A stretch of DNA of 64,000 bases from Lentzea xinjiangensis (GCF_900110955.1 NZ_FOFR01000033.1:17193-81192); one strand, 5' to 3'. Counted from the first letter of the stretch, positions 28,801-38,917 are shown. Notes: generated by a model not told the origin, from the letters alone. A program made the numbers and translations.

Positions 28801-30959
28801 CGGCGGCCGTCGGCGCGGTACTTCTCCTCCAGGCGTGCCACCGCGTCCTCGGCACCGGAGAGCACGACCGAGCGCTCACCGTTGATCGCGGCGATCGAGA
28901 CCTGGTCCTCCAGACCGGTCAGATCGATGTCGTCCTCGCCGGCCTGCACGGCGAGCATCGCACCGCCGGTGGGCAGGGCCTGCATGAGCCGCGCACGAGC
29001 GGATACGAGCTTGCAGGCGTCGGTCAGCGACAGCACGCCGGCCACGTGGGCAGCGGTGATCTCGCCGATCGAGTGGCCCATGACGTGGTCGGGGACCACG
29101 CCGAAGTCTTCGAGCAGCCGGTGGAGGGCGGTCTCGAACGCGAAGAGCGCGGGCTGGGTGAAGCCGGTCCGGTTCAGCATTTCGGCGTCGTCGCCGAACA
29201 TCACGGCCTTGACGTCGACGTCGAGCTGCCCGCAGACCTCGTCGAGCGCCTTGGCGAAGACGGGGAACCTCTCGTAGAGGCCGGCGCCCATGCCCAGGCG
29301 CTGAGAACCCTGTCCGGAGAACAGGAACGCGAGCTTGCCGTCACGGCCGGCCGGCACGAGGCGTGCCAGTTTGTCCACGGCCTCCTCGCTGGTTGCGGCC
29401 GCGAAGCCTGCCCGGCGGGCGAAGTGCGTTCGCGTGGTGGCCAGCGCGGCGGCGATGTCGGTGAGCCCGGTCTCGGGGTGGCCGGTCAGGAACGCGCGCA
29501 GCTCGTCCGCCTGCGCCCGGAGCGCTTCGTCGGTCTTGGCCGACAGGACGAACGGCACGGCGGGAAGCGTCGTCTCCGTGGTGGACGGCGTCTGCTCGGG
29601 CGCCTCTTCGAGGATCAGGTGGGCGTTGGTGCCGCTGATGCCGAAGGACGACACGCCTGCGCGCCGGGGCTGGTCCGTCCGGGGCCAGGACACGTTGCCG
29701 GTCAGCAACGAGACCCCCGACCAGTCGACGTCCGGCGTCGGCCGGTCGACGTGCAGCGTGCGGGGAAGCTCGCTGTTGCGCAGTGCCTGCACCATCTTGA
29801 TGACGCCACCGACGCCCGCGGCGGCCTGCGAGTGGCCGATGTTGGACTTGAGCGAGCCCAGCCACAGCGGATGCTCGCGGCGCTTGCCGTAGGTGGCTGC
29901 GAGGGCGCGCGCCTCGATCGGGTCACCGAGCGTGGTGCCCGTGCCGTGCGCTTCCACCACGTCCACGTCCGCCGTGGTCAGCCTGGCGTTCGCGCACGCC
30001 TGGCGGATCACCGCTTCCTGGGCGGGACCGCTGGGCGCGGTGAGACCGTTGCTGGCGCCGTCGGAGTTGATCGCGGAACCGCGGACGACCGCGTGCACGA
30101 AGTGGCCGTTGGCGATGGCGTCGCTGAGCCGCTCCAGCACCACGACTCCGACGCCCTCGCTCCACCCGGTGCCGTCGGCGGCTGCGGCGAAGGACTTGCA
30201 CCGGCCGTCGGCCGCGAGGCCGCGCTGCCGGCTGAACTCGACGAAGGTGCCCGGCGTGGAGATCACCGTGGCGCCACCGGCCAGTGCGAGCCCGCACTCA
30301 CCGGAGCGCAGGGAGTTCGCGGCCTCGTGGATGGCGACCAGGGACGAGGAACAGGCGGTGTCGATCGTGAGGGCCGGACCGCGCAGGCCGAGCGTGTAGG
30401 CGATGCGACCGGACGCGACGCTGGTGGCGTTGCCGGTGAGCAGATACCCCTCGGTCTCCTGCACCCCTCGGAGCAGCGACTCGTAGTCGTTGTGCACCGC
30501 GCCCACGAACACGCCGGTCTCGCTGCCGCGCAGCTCCTGGGGAACGAGTCCCGACCGTTCGAGCGCCTCCCAGGTGACCTCGACCAGCAGCCTCTGCTGG
30601 GGGTCCATCCCGAGGGCCTCGCGGGGGCTGATGCCGAAGAAGTCGGCGTCGAAGCCGGCCGCGTCGGCCAGGAAGCCACCGCTGCGGGTGCTGGTCGTGC
30701 CGGGCGTCTGGCCGTCCGGGTCGTAGCCGACGTCCCACCCGCGGTCGGAGGGGAACTCGCTGATCGCGTCACGGCCCTCGCGCACGAGGTCCCACAGGGC
30801 CTCCGGGCTCGCGACGTCACCGGGGTAGCGGCAGGCCATGCCGATGATCGCGATGGGCTCGTGGTTGCGGTCCTCGGCGGCCTTGAGCTGTTCGCGCGCC
30901 TGCCGGAGGTTGGTCGTCGCTCGCTTGAGGTACTCGCGGAGCTTGTTCTCGTCGGTCAT
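25809..30959 (-). CDS. Modular PKS module 2: KS-AT(malonyl)-DH-KR-ACP
   Basis: The 1716-aa protein has an N-terminal coiled docking helix (LREYLKRATTNLRQAREQL). The KS (~35-455) has DTACSSS, EAHGTGT and GHSQAAAG. The AT has GHSIGE (~631) and the malonyl signature HAFH (~730). The DH has HCVHGKPILP (~930) and LLDATLQ (~1093), so both catalytic residues are present. The KR has GGSGGLG (~1330), VDDG matching the B-type Asp signature, and AYAAAN (~1468). The ACP has GFDSLTALEL (Ser ~1633). The C-terminus DDELLAFLDREFG is a typical docking tail. Its stop overlaps the module 3 start as TGATG, so the two are translated together. Expected chemistry: one malonate extension giving an alpha,beta-unsaturated thioester. 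Both docking ends fit transfer from module 1 and to module 3. Confidence 0.94.
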   Translation of the reverse strand: MTDENKLREYLKRATTNLRQAREQLKAAEDRNHEPIAIIGMACRYPGDVASPEALWDLVREGRDAISEFPSDRGWDVGYDPDGQTPGTTSTRSGGFLADAAGFDADFFGISPREALGMDPQQRLLVEVTWEALERSGLVPQELRGSETGVFVGAVHNDYESLLRGVQETEGYLLTGNATSVASGRIAYTLGLRGPALTIDTACSSSLVAIHEAANSLRSGECGLALAGGATVISTPGTFVEFSRQRGLAADGRCKSFAAAADGTGWSEGVGVVVLERLSDAIANGHFVHAVVRGSAINSDGASNGLTAPSGPAQEAVIRQACANARLTTADVDVVEAHGTGTTLGDPIEARALAATYGKRREHPLWLGSLKSNIGHSQAAAGVGGVIKMVQALRNSELPRTLHVDRPTPDVDWSGVSLLTGNVSWPRTDQPRRAGVSSFGISGTNAHLILEEAPEQTPSTTETTLPAVPFVLSAKTDEALRAQADELRAFLTGHPETGLTDIAAALATTRTHFARRAGFAAATSEEAVDKLARLVPAGRDGKLAFLFSGQGSQRLGMGAGLYERFPVFAKALDEVCGQLDVDVKAVMFGDDAEMLNRTGFTQPALFAFETALHRLLEDFGVVPDHVMGHSIGEITAAHVAGVLSLTDACKLVSARARLMQALPTGGAMLAVQAGEDDIDLTGLEDQVSIAAINGERSVVLSGAEDAVARLEEKYRADGRRMTRLKVSHAFHSPLMDPVLDEFANVVRSIEHSAPVIPLVSNVTGRPVTAADLADPRYWVGHARGAVRFHDGVRQLADDGVTTFVEIGPSAVLMPLAAAATGGTVIATGMPGHTEDVSVIAALAQIHANGHDVAWDRLFPARSAAPQGLPVYQFQHQRFWPAAQAPAGAATTFGQDASDHPLVRSIVELPDGTTVFTGVLAIDIPNWLPDHCVHGKPILPGTTFVDMTLWAARQLGYNRIDEINHHVFVSGEPGRVRQLRLVVEPADEAGLRAFTVHSRFTDEAHGEWIHHATGALAADAATPRPIDVEWPPTAAEVIPIEGFYERLAEAGLGYGPYFTGIRAGWQGDGVRYAEVSLHDGADLSTYGIHPALLDATLQLAAVGSEPGSEHQVRVPFAWSGVTLHTTGVNSVRVRLTQQGTDTMAIDITDPEGNPVATVDSITLRPVSSEQLRASTSTRGGLLHQLDWQPVPTGTAGDVPPVVRISTTGTDPVAETHEVLHHALRTVQETDGSIVLHTTDAVFSEQIDVAAASVWGLIRSAQSEHPGRFVLVDGADDEAFQRVLPAAVATGEPQLAVRDGRVHVPRLTNAHPGTGRTVLDPEGTVLITGGSGGLGRLLARHLVVRHDARHLLLLSRRGEAADGAAELKAQLAELGATATFAACDAADRDALAGVLAAIPAEHPLTAVVHAAGVVDDGVVSDLTPERVDAVLRPKVDAAWHLHELTKGSDLRSFVLFSSASGLLGLPGQAAYAAANTFLDALAHLRHGAGLPATSLAWGPWAGTEQDGGMAARLSDVDRNRLLRLGVVPISGEEGLGLFDDAVASDAAVLVPARFSVPQDGTAAPVLRGFVRTRPAKAAKPVAVDRADLAATLAAAPAEDRVDIVLAVVREHVSAVLGHTTPGSVEPQRGFMEIGFDSLTALELRNRLNSATKLKLPATALFDYSSPKALAEHLVGTLCADLTEPVVEEAAAASSLADDLESSTDDELLAFLDREFGVS

Positions 30960-31332
30960 CGGATGTCACTTTCTTCTGCTCGAACTGCGCTTCGTCAAAC
31001 CCGAACGGGTCCGAGAGGACGAGGTCCGCGGTCCCGGCGTCACTGCGGCTGCGCTCGCGAGGGGCGCTTCCGATCGATTTGAGCGGCATCACATTCCGCA
31101 GTGACTCGGCAGGGGTGTGCCTCAAGGAAGTTAGAAGCTCCAAGCTCTCCGCCCGAAGCGCGCGTTCCGTTTTCCGGTACACCTGCGGTGAGACGCCCGA
31201 CACAGCGGAATCTCAGTTCAGCAGCCGAGTGACGCAGAAGTTCCGAAAACCGGAACAGTCGTTCGCCATTGCGGCGCACTGTGGTCTTTCATCGATTCAC
31301 ACCGCTGCCCACAGATCCACGGGGGTCAATTG
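30960..31332. promoter_or_regulatory. Divergent control region of the modular PKS genes
   Basis: These 373 bp separate the leftward module 2 operon from the rightward loading/module 1 gene and must hold both promoters. A half-site TCCGCAGT lies at 31095-31102; its complement is one arm of the palindromes at 10086 and 44928. I cannot place -10/-35 boxes with confidence. No gene is visible. Confidence 0.5.
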
Positions 31333-34300
31333 ATGAACGCCGGTCAGCTCTACCCGCGCGAACCCATCGCCGTTGTGGGGATGGCGTGCCGAGCACCCGG
31401 CGCTCGCGATCTCCAGGACTTCTGGCGGCTGCTCCGGTCCGGTGAGGACGCCATCTCCGCCGTGCCGTCAGATCGCTGGGACACCGGAACCGCGCCGCAG
31501 AACGCGCGGTTCGGCGGCTTCGTGGACGACGTCGCGGGTTTCGACGCCGAGTTCTTCGGCATCTCGCCGCGTGAGGCCGCCGCGATGGATCCCCAGCAGC
31601 GCTTGGTCCTCGAGCTCTCCTGGACGGCGCTGGAGGACGCGGGCATCGTGCCCGCGACGCTGGCCGGCAGGAACGTCGGTGTGTTCGTCGGCGCGCTCCG
31701 GGACGACTACGCGATCCTCAGCCACACTGACGAGAGCACCATTTCCGGCACCACCATGACCGGAACCCAGCGCGCCGTCATCGCCAACCGCGTCTCCTAC
31801 ACGCTGGGCCTGCGCGGTCCCAGCATGACGGTCGACACCGCCCAGTCCTCCTCCCTGGTCGCGGTGCACCTGGCCGCCACCAGCGTGCGCGCCGGAGAGT
31901 CCGAACTCGCCATCGCCGCCGGGGTGAACCTGAACCTGCTGCGCGCCGGTGCCGTCACCGCGTCGCGGTTCGGCGGGCTGTCCGACGACGGACGGTGCTT
32001 CACCTTCGATGAACGCGCCAACGGCTTCGTGCGTGGTGAGGGCGCTGGTGTGGTGGTGCTGAAGCCGCTGGAGCGTGCGCTCGCGGACGGCGACCTGGTG
32101 CACTGCGTGCTCTTGGGCGGCGCGGTCAACAACGACGGCTCCACCGACGGCCTCACGGTGCCCAGTGCCGAAGCCCAGGCCGAGGTCGTGCGCGCGGCCT
32201 GTGCCGACGCCGGCGTGGCGCCCACCGGCCTCCAGTACGTCGAGCTGCACGGCTCGGGCACCCCGGTCGGTGACCCGCTGGAGGCGACGGCGCTGGGCGC
32301 GGTCCGCGCCGGGGCCGAACCTCTGCTCGTCGGCTCCGTCAAGACCAACATCGGTCACCTCGAAGGCGCCGGCGGCATCCTCGGTCTCATCAAGACCGCG
32401 CTGAGCCTGGAGCACGGGGTGATCCCGCCCAGCCTCAACCACGACCGCCCCAACCCGGCCATCCCGCTCACCGAACTCGGCCTGCGGGTGGTCACCACCA
32501 CGGAACTCTGGCCGGAAGCCGACGCACGCCTCGCCGGCGTCAGCTCGTTCGGCATGGGCGGGACGAACTGCCACGTCGTTCTCGCCTCGGCCCCCACGCC
32601 CGCTCCGCCCGGACAGTCCGACGAGCAGATCGACGCCGTCCCGGTCCTGCTGTCGGGCCGGACGGAGCAAGCCCTGCGCGTCCAGGCCTCCCAGCTCGCC
32701 TCCTTCCTCGACGCCACGCCGGACGTCAGCCTCGCCGACATCGCCCGCGCCGCCGCCACCACCCGCACGTCCTTCCGGAACCGCGCCGTCACGATCGCCG
32801 CCACCCGTGAGGACCTGCTGCGGTCGCTGCACTCGGTCGCGGACGGGCTGCCCGACGGGCGGACGGTCGAGGGACAGGCCCGCACGCCCGGCAGGACGGT
32901 CTTCGTCTTCCCCGGCCAGGGGTCCCAGTGGGGCGGCATGGCGGCCGCACTCCTGGAGTCCTCGCCCGTGTTCCGCGCCAGGATCGACGAGTGCGCGCGG
33001 GCGCTGGCGCCGTTCACGGACTGGTCGCTGCACGACGTCCTGCGGGACGGAGAAGGACTCGACCGCGTCGACGTGGTCCAACCGGCGCTCTTCGCGGTCA
33101 TGGTGTCGCTCGCCGCACTCTGGCAGTCCCTCGGCGTGTGTCCCGACGCGGTCGTGGGCCACTCCCAGGGCGAGATCGCCGCTGCCTGCGTGGCGGGTGC
33201 TCTGACACTCGAGGACGCGGCGAAGATCGTCGCTCTGCGGTCCCACGCTCTCACGGTGCTCGCCGGTACCGGCACGATGGCCGTGGTGGCGCTGCCCGAG
33301 GCTGAGGTCCGCTCACGACTCACCGAACGGCTCGAGGTCGCCGCGCTCAACAGCCCGACCTCCACCGTCGTGTGCGGCCCCATCGAGGACGTCGAGGCCT
33401 TCGTGGCGGCGTGCCGTCACGAAGGCGACCGGGCGCGCCGGATCGACGTCGACTACGCATCTCACTGCGCCGCAGTGGAAGCAGTGCGGGAGCAGCTGCT
33501 GCACGACCTGAGTGACATCACTGCTCGCGAACCGCGGATCGCGTTCTACTCCACCGTCACCGGGGAGCTGGTCTCGCGTGCGCTGGACGCCGGCTACTGG
33601 TACGACAACCTGCGCCGGCCCGTTCTGCTGGCTCCCACCGTCGCGACCTTGCTCGACGAAGGCCACTCGGTCTTCGTGGAGATCAGCCCGCACCCGGTCC
33701 TCACCGGTGCGGTGGCGGAGACAGCAGAGGCGGTCGGCGCCGAGCCGGTCGTCGCCGAGACCCTCCGCCGCGACGACGGGGGCTGGGTGCGCGTGCTCAG
33801 CTCCGCAGCTTCGTTGCACACCAACGGAATCGCGGTCGACTGGCAGCAGGCACTCCCCTCGGGGGCCAGGCTTCGGTTGCCCACCTACCCGTTCCAGCGA
33901 CGTCCGTTCTGGCTCCAGAACTCCGGTGACCGCCCGGCGCCGTCAGCACCCGCGACGGTCATGGTGGAGCACGACGAGGTCGTTCCCGAGAAGCCCTCGA
34001 CGAACGGACGACAGCTGCTCAGGCTCGTCCAGGCGCATACCGCGATCGTTCTCGGCCATGCGGACGCCGCCGCCGTCGACCCGGACCTGACCTTCAAGGA
34101 AATGGGTCTGGACTCGCGCATGGCCGTCGAACTCCGCGGCCGGCTCAACGACGCCACCGGCGCGAAGCTGCCTTCCGGAGCGGTCTACGACCACCCGAGT
34201 CCGTCCCAGCTGGCCGACGCCCTGCGCGTCCGGCTGAGCGGCGACAGCGCTCCCGCCACGACGGCACCCGTCACCGCGAAGGCCCAGGACGACGACCCGG

Positions 34301-37300
34301 TCGCCATCGTCGCGATGGCCTGCCGGCTACCCGGTGCCGACTCCCCGGAACAGCTGTGGCAGCTGCTGATCGAGGGAGCCGACCTGACGAGCGAGCTCCC
34401 GGACGACCGCGGCTGGAACCTGGACCACCCGGTGCGGATCGCCACGGCCCGCGGCGGTTTTCTGCACGGTGCGGGCAACTTCGACGCCGAGCTGTTCGGC
34501 ATCTCGCCCCGTGAGGCCACCGCGATGGATCCCCAGCAGCGACTGCTGCTGGAACTGGCGTGGGAGGTCTTCGAACGGGCCGGCCTCGACGCGTCGTCGT
34601 TGCGCGGCAGCCGGACCGGCGTCTTCGCCGGGATGATGGCGCAGGACTACGGGCCGCGCATGCACGCCCCGTCCGAGGAGCTGGCCGGTCACCTGCTGAC
34701 CGGTGGCGCCGCGAGCGTGGCCTCGGGCCGCATCTCCTACACCTTCGGGCTAAGAGGTCCTGCCATCACCCTGGACACCGCGTGCTCCTCCTCGCTGGTG
34801 GCCGTGCACACGGCCGCGCGGTCGATCCAGGCCGGCGAGTGCACACTCGCCCTCGCCGGTGGTGCGACGGTCATGGCCACCCCCGGCATGTTCGTGGAGT
34901 TCGAGAAGCAGGGTGGACTCGCCCCGGACGGCCGTTGCAAGCCGTTCTCCGCGAACGCCGACGGCACCGCGTGGGGTGAAGGTGCCGGCCTGCTGCTGTT
35001 GGAGCGGCTCTCTGAGGCGCGACGCAACGGGCACCCGGTGCTCGCCGTGCTCCGCGGTAGCGCCATCAACTCCGACGGCGCCAGCAACGGTCTCACCGCG
35101 CCCAACGGCCGCGCGCAGGTCGAGGTCGTCCGGGAGGCGCTGTCCGCTGCCGGGCTCTCCGCGAGCGACGTCGACGTGGTGGAGGCCCACGGCACCGGCA
35201 CGGTGCTGGGCGACCCCATCGAGGCGCAGGCGTTGCTGGAGACCTACGGCGGTGCCCGGTCGGCCGAGAACCCGGTGTGGCTGGGGTCGCTGAAGTCGAA
35301 CATCGGCCACGCCCAGGCGGCGGCCGGTGTCGCGGGCATGATCAAGATGGTGCTGGCCATGCGGAACGGCGTGCTTCCCCAGACGCTGCACGCATCGGAA
35401 TCGACGGGACACGTCGACTGGTCCTCCGGTGCCCTGCGACTCCTCGACGAGGCGAAGTCGTGGCCCGCTGGCGCATCGCCGCGCCGTGCGGCTGTTTCGG
35501 CGTTCGGCATCAGCGGCACCAACGCCCACGTCATCATCGAAGAAGCAGACGCCGCACCCGCGGTGTCCGTTGTGGACGCTCCGGCGATCACCGCCTGGCC
35601 GGTGTCGGCCGCGACCCCGGCCGCGCTGCAGGCCCAGGCGACACAGCTGCACGAGTTCGCGAGCCGCCGGACCGACCTCTCCCCCGCCGTCATCGGCGCG
35701 GCGCTCGCACACAACAGGACGGCCCTGCGGGAACGCGCTGTCGTTCTGGGCGAGGGCACGACCGAGCTCCTGTCGGCGCTGACCGCGCTCGGCTCCGGCC
35801 AGCCGGCCGACGACGTGGTGCGCGGTCACACCACCACCGGTAGCACCGCGTTCCTGTTCTCCGGACAGGGAAGTCAGCGGATCGGCATGGGCGTCGCACT
35901 GGCCGAGGCGTACCCGGTGTTCGCCGATGCGCTGAAGGAGTGCTTCGCGCACCTCGACCCGGAACTGCCGCGGATCATCGCGGAGGACCCGGACCGGTTG
36001 AACCAGACGGAGTTCGCACAGCCGGCCCTGTTCGCCGTCGAAGTCGCGCTCCACCGCCTGCTGGACGACTGGGGCGTGACCCCCGACTTCCTCGCCGGCC
36101 ACTCGATCGGTGAGATCGCGGTGGCGCACGTCGCCGGAGTGCTGTCCCTGCCGGACGCCTGTCGTCTGGTCACCGCACGCGGCCGGCTCATGCAGGCGCT
36201 ACCCACCGGCGGCGTCATGGTCGCGGTGCGAGCCGCGGAGGCGGACGTCGCTCCCCTGCTCGACGGCGACGTGGCGATCGCGGCGATCAACGGCCCCGAG
36301 TCCCTGGTGCTGTCCGGCGCCGAGGACGCGGTTCTCGCCGTGGCGCGGCACTTCGGTTCGACGAAGCGCCTTGCCGTGAGCCACGCGTTCCACTCCCCGC
36401 TGATGACGCCGATGCTCGACGAGTTCCGGCGCGTCGCAAGCGAACTGACCTACTCCCCCGCACGCGTCCCGATCGTGTCCACGGTGACCGGTCAACTGAT
36501 CACCGAGGACGATCTGCGCTCGGCGGAGTACTGGGTGCGGCACGCCGCGAACGCGGTGCGCTTCCACGACGCCGTCACGACTCTGGCCGCCGAGGGCGTT
36601 CGCACGTTCCTGGAGCTGGGCCCTGACGCGGTGCTCACCGCGCTCGGCTCCGCAGGCCTGGCGTCGGCGGACGAGTGCCTGTTCGCGCCACTGCTGCGCC
36701 GCGGACGCCCGGAAGCCCGCACGGTCGTCGCAGCGCTCGCCGTCGCTCACGTTCGCGGGCTCGAAGTGGACTGGGCGCGCGTGTGCGGCGTTGCGCGGAC
36801 GCCGTCGATCGACTTGCCGACGTATCCCTTCCAGCGCGAGCGCTACTGGGCGGAGGCGGTCCAGCAGAGCGCTGCCGTTCCTGCCACGCGGGACTGGCGC
36901 TACCGGGTCGCCTGGAACTCCCTTCCCGCCGTCTCCCCCGCCCGGCCCGCGGGTACCTGGCTGCTCGTGGCTCACCTCGGCCACGGCCAGGCCTGGGTGC
37001 GCGCGCTGGCCGCCGGGTTGATCGCCTGCGGCGCGAGGGTCCACCAACTGCTCGTCGACGACCACCACGACCTCGCCGCACGGCTGCGTGCGATCGGTCG
37101 CGTCGACGGGACCATCTCCCTGCTCGGCCTGGCCGAGCACCAGGAGTCGGGTGTCTCCACCGGCCTCAGCTCGACGTTGACGCTCCTCAACGCGGTCGGC
37201 GACCTGCACGCTCCTCTCTGGCTCCTCACCGAGCAGGCGATGGGCACCTCGGCAGACGACCCGGTGCGCAACCCCGTGCAGGCACAGGTGTGGGGCCTGG

Positions 37301-38814
37301 GCCAGGTGGCGGCGCTGGAACAGCCCGAGTCCTGGGGCGGTCTCGTAGACCTGCCCGCCACCCCCGGTGCCGGTGCGGTCGACCGCCTGCTCGCCGTGCT
37401 GGCCGGACCGGCCGGCGAGGACCAGTTCGCGGTGCGCGATGCGGACGTACTGGTACGACGGGTCGTTCCCGCTCCGCAGCTGCGCCAGGATCCCGCCCGC
37501 CGGTGGCGTCCAGAAGGCACCGTCCTCATCACCGGCGGCACCGGTGCTCTCGGCGCACACCTGACCCGTTGGCTGGCGGCTGAAGGTGCCGAGCACGTCG
37601 TGCTGGCCAGCAGGCGAGGTGCGGCGCAGGAAGCGTTGCACGCGGACCTCGCCGCGCAGGGCGTCCGTCTGACGTCCGCAGCGTGCGACGTCACCGACAG
37701 CACCGCGGTCAAGGAGCTGATCTTCTCACTCGCGGCTGAAGGACACCCGGTGCGCACCGTGGTGCACGCGGCCGGGGTGAACGTGACCCAGCCGCTGACC
37801 GAGACGTCCGAGTCGGACCTCGCCACCGTGCTCGCTGCCAAGGTCGCCGGCGCTCAGGTGGTGGAGGACCTGCTCGTCACCGGTCAGATCGAGGAGGCGG
37901 TCCTGTTCTCCTCCGCCGCGGGAGTGTGGGGCGGCAACGGCCAGGGCGCGTACGCCGCGGCCAACGCCTGTCTCGACGCACTGGCCGATCGCCTGCGCTC
38001 GCAGGGACATCGTGCGACCTCGGTCGCATGGGGCATGTGGGCCGGCGACGGCATGGGCGCGGACGACACGCTCGCGACCAAGCTCGGCCGTTCCGGCATG
38101 CGCGCGCTGGCACCGGAACTGGCGCTGCAAGCCTTGCACGAGGCGCTCTCCGCCGATGAGTCGGCGTTGACCGTCGCGGACCTCGACCGCGACAAGTTCG
38201 CGTCGCTGTTCTCCTCCGCGCGCGAACGCCGCCTCTTCGACGAGTTCGTGGTCACGTCCGAAGTGGACTCCGCCGGTGATGTGACTCTGCGACAAGAACT
38301 GGCGGCCCTGCCCGCGGACAAGCGCCGCGGTCGCCTGCTGGATCTGGTGAAGAGCGAGGCCGCGGCCGTCCGGGGTCAGAACGACCCACAGGCGATCCCG
38401 TCCGACCAGGCGCTGCGCGATCTCGGCTTCGACTCGCTCATGTCGGTCGAGCTGCGCACCAGGCTCGCCGCGGCGACCGGCCTGACGCTGTCCAGGACTC
38501 TCGTGTTCGAGCACCCGAACGCCGAGGCGCTCGCCCGTCACCTGCACGAGGAACTGCGCGGTGAGGACGAGGACGTCCTGGCTGTCCTGAACCGGCTCGA
38601 GCCGGCGATGACCGCCGATCCCGATCTGCTGCCGGATGTGATCGAGCACCTGCAGGGGTTGCTCGCCCGTCTCGGCGGGCGGGAGCCCGCCTCGCCGGGC
38701 ATCGAACTCGACGGCGCCACCGATGAGGAGCTCTTCGACCTCATCGACGGTGAGCTGCGGTTCGACTCCTCCGCGAACGGCCGAGTGTCCGAAGAGGAGC
38801 CCGGTGGTCTGTGA
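31333..38814 (+). CDS. Modular PKS loading module (KSQ-AT-ACP) plus module 1 (KS-AT-KR-ACP)
   Basis: The protein has about 2493 aa from ATG 31333 (GGGGGT 7 nt upstream; an in-frame TTG just before is less likely). Loading module: the KS active-site Cys is Gln (DTAQSSS, ~170), the KSQ type that decarboxylates malonyl units into starters. Its AT has GHSQGE (~610) and YASH (~708), the methylmalonyl signature, so the starter should be propionyl. ACP: GLDSRMAVEL (~927). Module 1: KS with DTACSSS (~1154); AT with GHSIGE (~1591) and HAFH (~1685), malonyl type; no DH; KR with GGTGALG (~2068), no LDD motif, and a Trp before AYAAAN, hence A-type; ACP GFDSLMSVEL (~2367). The last ~100 residues form an acidic helical docking tail (DEELFDLIDGEL) fitting module 2. 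Predicted output: 3-hydroxypentanoyl-ACP. Confidence 0.94.
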   Translation: MNAGQLYPREPIAVVGMACRAPGARDLQDFWRLLRSGEDAISAVPSDRWDTGTAPQNARFGGFVDDVAGFDAEFFGISPREAAAMDPQQRLVLELSWTALEDAGIVPATLAGRNVGVFVGALRDDYAILSHTDESTISGTTMTGTQRAVIANRVSYTLGLRGPSMTVDTAQSSSLVAVHLAATSVRAGESELAIAAGVNLNLLRAGAVTASRFGGLSDDGRCFTFDERANGFVRGEGAGVVVLKPLERALADGDLVHCVLLGGAVNNDGSTDGLTVPSAEAQAEVVRAACADAGVAPTGLQYVELHGSGTPVGDPLEATALGAVRAGAEPLLVGSVKTNIGHLEGAGGILGLIKTALSLEHGVIPPSLNHDRPNPAIPLTELGLRVVTTTELWPEADARLAGVSSFGMGGTNCHVVLASAPTPAPPGQSDEQIDAVPVLLSGRTEQALRVQASQLASFLDATPDVSLADIARAAATTRTSFRNRAVTIAATREDLLRSLHSVADGLPDGRTVEGQARTPGRTVFVFPGQGSQWGGMAAALLESSPVFRARIDECARALAPFTDWSLHDVLRDGEGLDRVDVVQPALFAVMVSLAALWQSLGVCPDAVVGHSQGEIAAACVAGALTLEDAAKIVALRSHALTVLAGTGTMAVVALPEAEVRSRLTERLEVAALNSPTSTVVCGPIEDVEAFVAACRHEGDRARRIDVDYASHCAAVEAVREQLLHDLSDITAREPRIAFYSTVTGELVSRALDAGYWYDNLRRPVLLAPTVATLLDEGHSVFVEISPHPVLTGAVAETAEAVGAEPVVAETLRRDDGGWVRVLSSAASLHTNGIAVDWQQALPSGARLRLPTYPFQRRPFWLQNSGDRPAPSAPATVMVEHDEVVPEKPSTNGRQLLRLVQAHTAIVLGHADAAAVDPDLTFKEMGLDSRMAVELRGRLNDATGAKLPSGAVYDHPSPSQLADALRVRLSGDSAPATTAPVTAKAQDDDPVAIVAMACRLPGADSPEQLWQLLIEGADLTSELPDDRGWNLDHPVRIATARGGFLHGAGNFDAELFGISPREATAMDPQQRLLLELAWEVFERAGLDASSLRGSRTGVFAGMMAQDYGPRMHAPSEELAGHLLTGGAASVASGRISYTFGLRGPAITLDTACSSSLVAVHTAARSIQAGECTLALAGGATVMATPGMFVEFEKQGGLAPDGRCKPFSANADGTAWGEGAGLLLLERLSEARRNGHPVLAVLRGSAINSDGASNGLTAPNGRAQVEVVREALSAAGLSASDVDVVEAHGTGTVLGDPIEAQALLETYGGARSAENPVWLGSLKSNIGHAQAAAGVAGMIKMVLAMRNGVLPQTLHASESTGHVDWSSGALRLLDEAKSWPAGASPRRAAVSAFGISGTNAHVIIEEADAAPAVSVVDAPAITAWPVSAATPAALQAQATQLHEFASRRTDLSPAVIGAALAHNRTALRERAVVLGEGTTELLSALTALGSGQPADDVVRGHTTTGSTAFLFSGQGSQRIGMGVALAEAYPVFADALKECFAHLDPELPRIIAEDPDRLNQTEFAQPALFAVEVALHRLLDDWGVTPDFLAGHSIGEIAVAHVAGVLSLPDACRLVTARGRLMQALPTGGVMVAVRAAEADVAPLLDGDVAIAAINGPESLVLSGAEDAVLAVARHFGSTKRLAVSHAFHSPLMTPMLDEFRRVASELTYSPARVPIVSTVTGQLITEDDLRSAEYWVRHAANAVRFHDAVTTLAAEGVRTFLELGPDAVLTALGSAGLASADECLFAPLLRRGRPEARTVVAALAVAHVRGLEVDWARVCGVARTPSIDLPTYPFQRERYWAEAVQQSAAVPATRDWRYRVAWNSLPAVSPARPAGTWLLVAHLGHGQAWVRALAAGLIACGARVHQLLVDDHHDLAARLRAIGRVDGTISLLGLAEHQESGVSTGLSSTLTLLNAVGDLHAPLWLLTEQAMGTSADDPVRNPVQAQVWGLGQVAALEQPESWGGLVDLPATPGAGAVDRLLAVLAGPAGEDQFAVRDADVLVRRVVPAPQLRQDPARRWRPEGTVLITGGTGALGAHLTRWLAAEGAEHVVLASRRGAAQEALHADLAAQGVRLTSAACDVTDSTAVKELIFSLAAEGHPVRTVVHAAGVNVTQPLTETSESDLATVLAAKVAGAQVVEDLLVTGQIEEAVLFSSAAGVWGGNGQGAYAAANACLDALADRLRSQGHRATSVAWGMWAGDGMGADDTLATKLGRSGMRALAPELALQALHEALSADESALTVADLDRDKFASLFSSARERRLFDEFVVTSEVDSAGDVTLRQELAALPADKRRGRLLDLVKSEAAAVRGQNDPQAIPSDQALRDLGFDSLMSVELRTRLAAATGLTLSRTLVFEHPNAEALARHLHEELRGEDEDVLAVLNRLEPAMTADPDLLPDVIEHLQGLLARLGGREPASPGIELDGATDEELFDLIDGELRFDSSANGRVSEEEPGGL

Positions 38815-38856
38815 CCACCTCCTCGCGACGGGGCCTGACTGTTCGCGAACTACGGA

Positions 38857-38899
38857 CACGACTGGGCATGCAGGCCTTGCCTGCACGCCCAGTCGTGTT
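38857..38899 (+). terminator. Strong hairpin terminator after loading/module 1 PKS
   Basis: ACACGACTGGGC and GCCCAGTCGTGT enclose one mismatch and an inner TGCAGGC/GCCTGCA stem around a 3-nt loop. That is a nearly continuous 20-bp stem, 42 nt after the stop. It is the most stable hairpin I noticed in the window and should end the PKS transcript. Confidence 0.85.
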
Positions 38900-38917
38900 C
38901 GGCCGGACAATCACCTG

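Noticed and set aside
27300..31082. A 1260-codon plus-strand open frame opposite PKS module 2
   Set aside because: It is the antisense shadow of a high-GC PKS gene; its translation has no domains, and the minus-strand frame carries all motifs. The same applies to the long plus-strand frames at 406-2190, 6105-8309 and 22777-25056.
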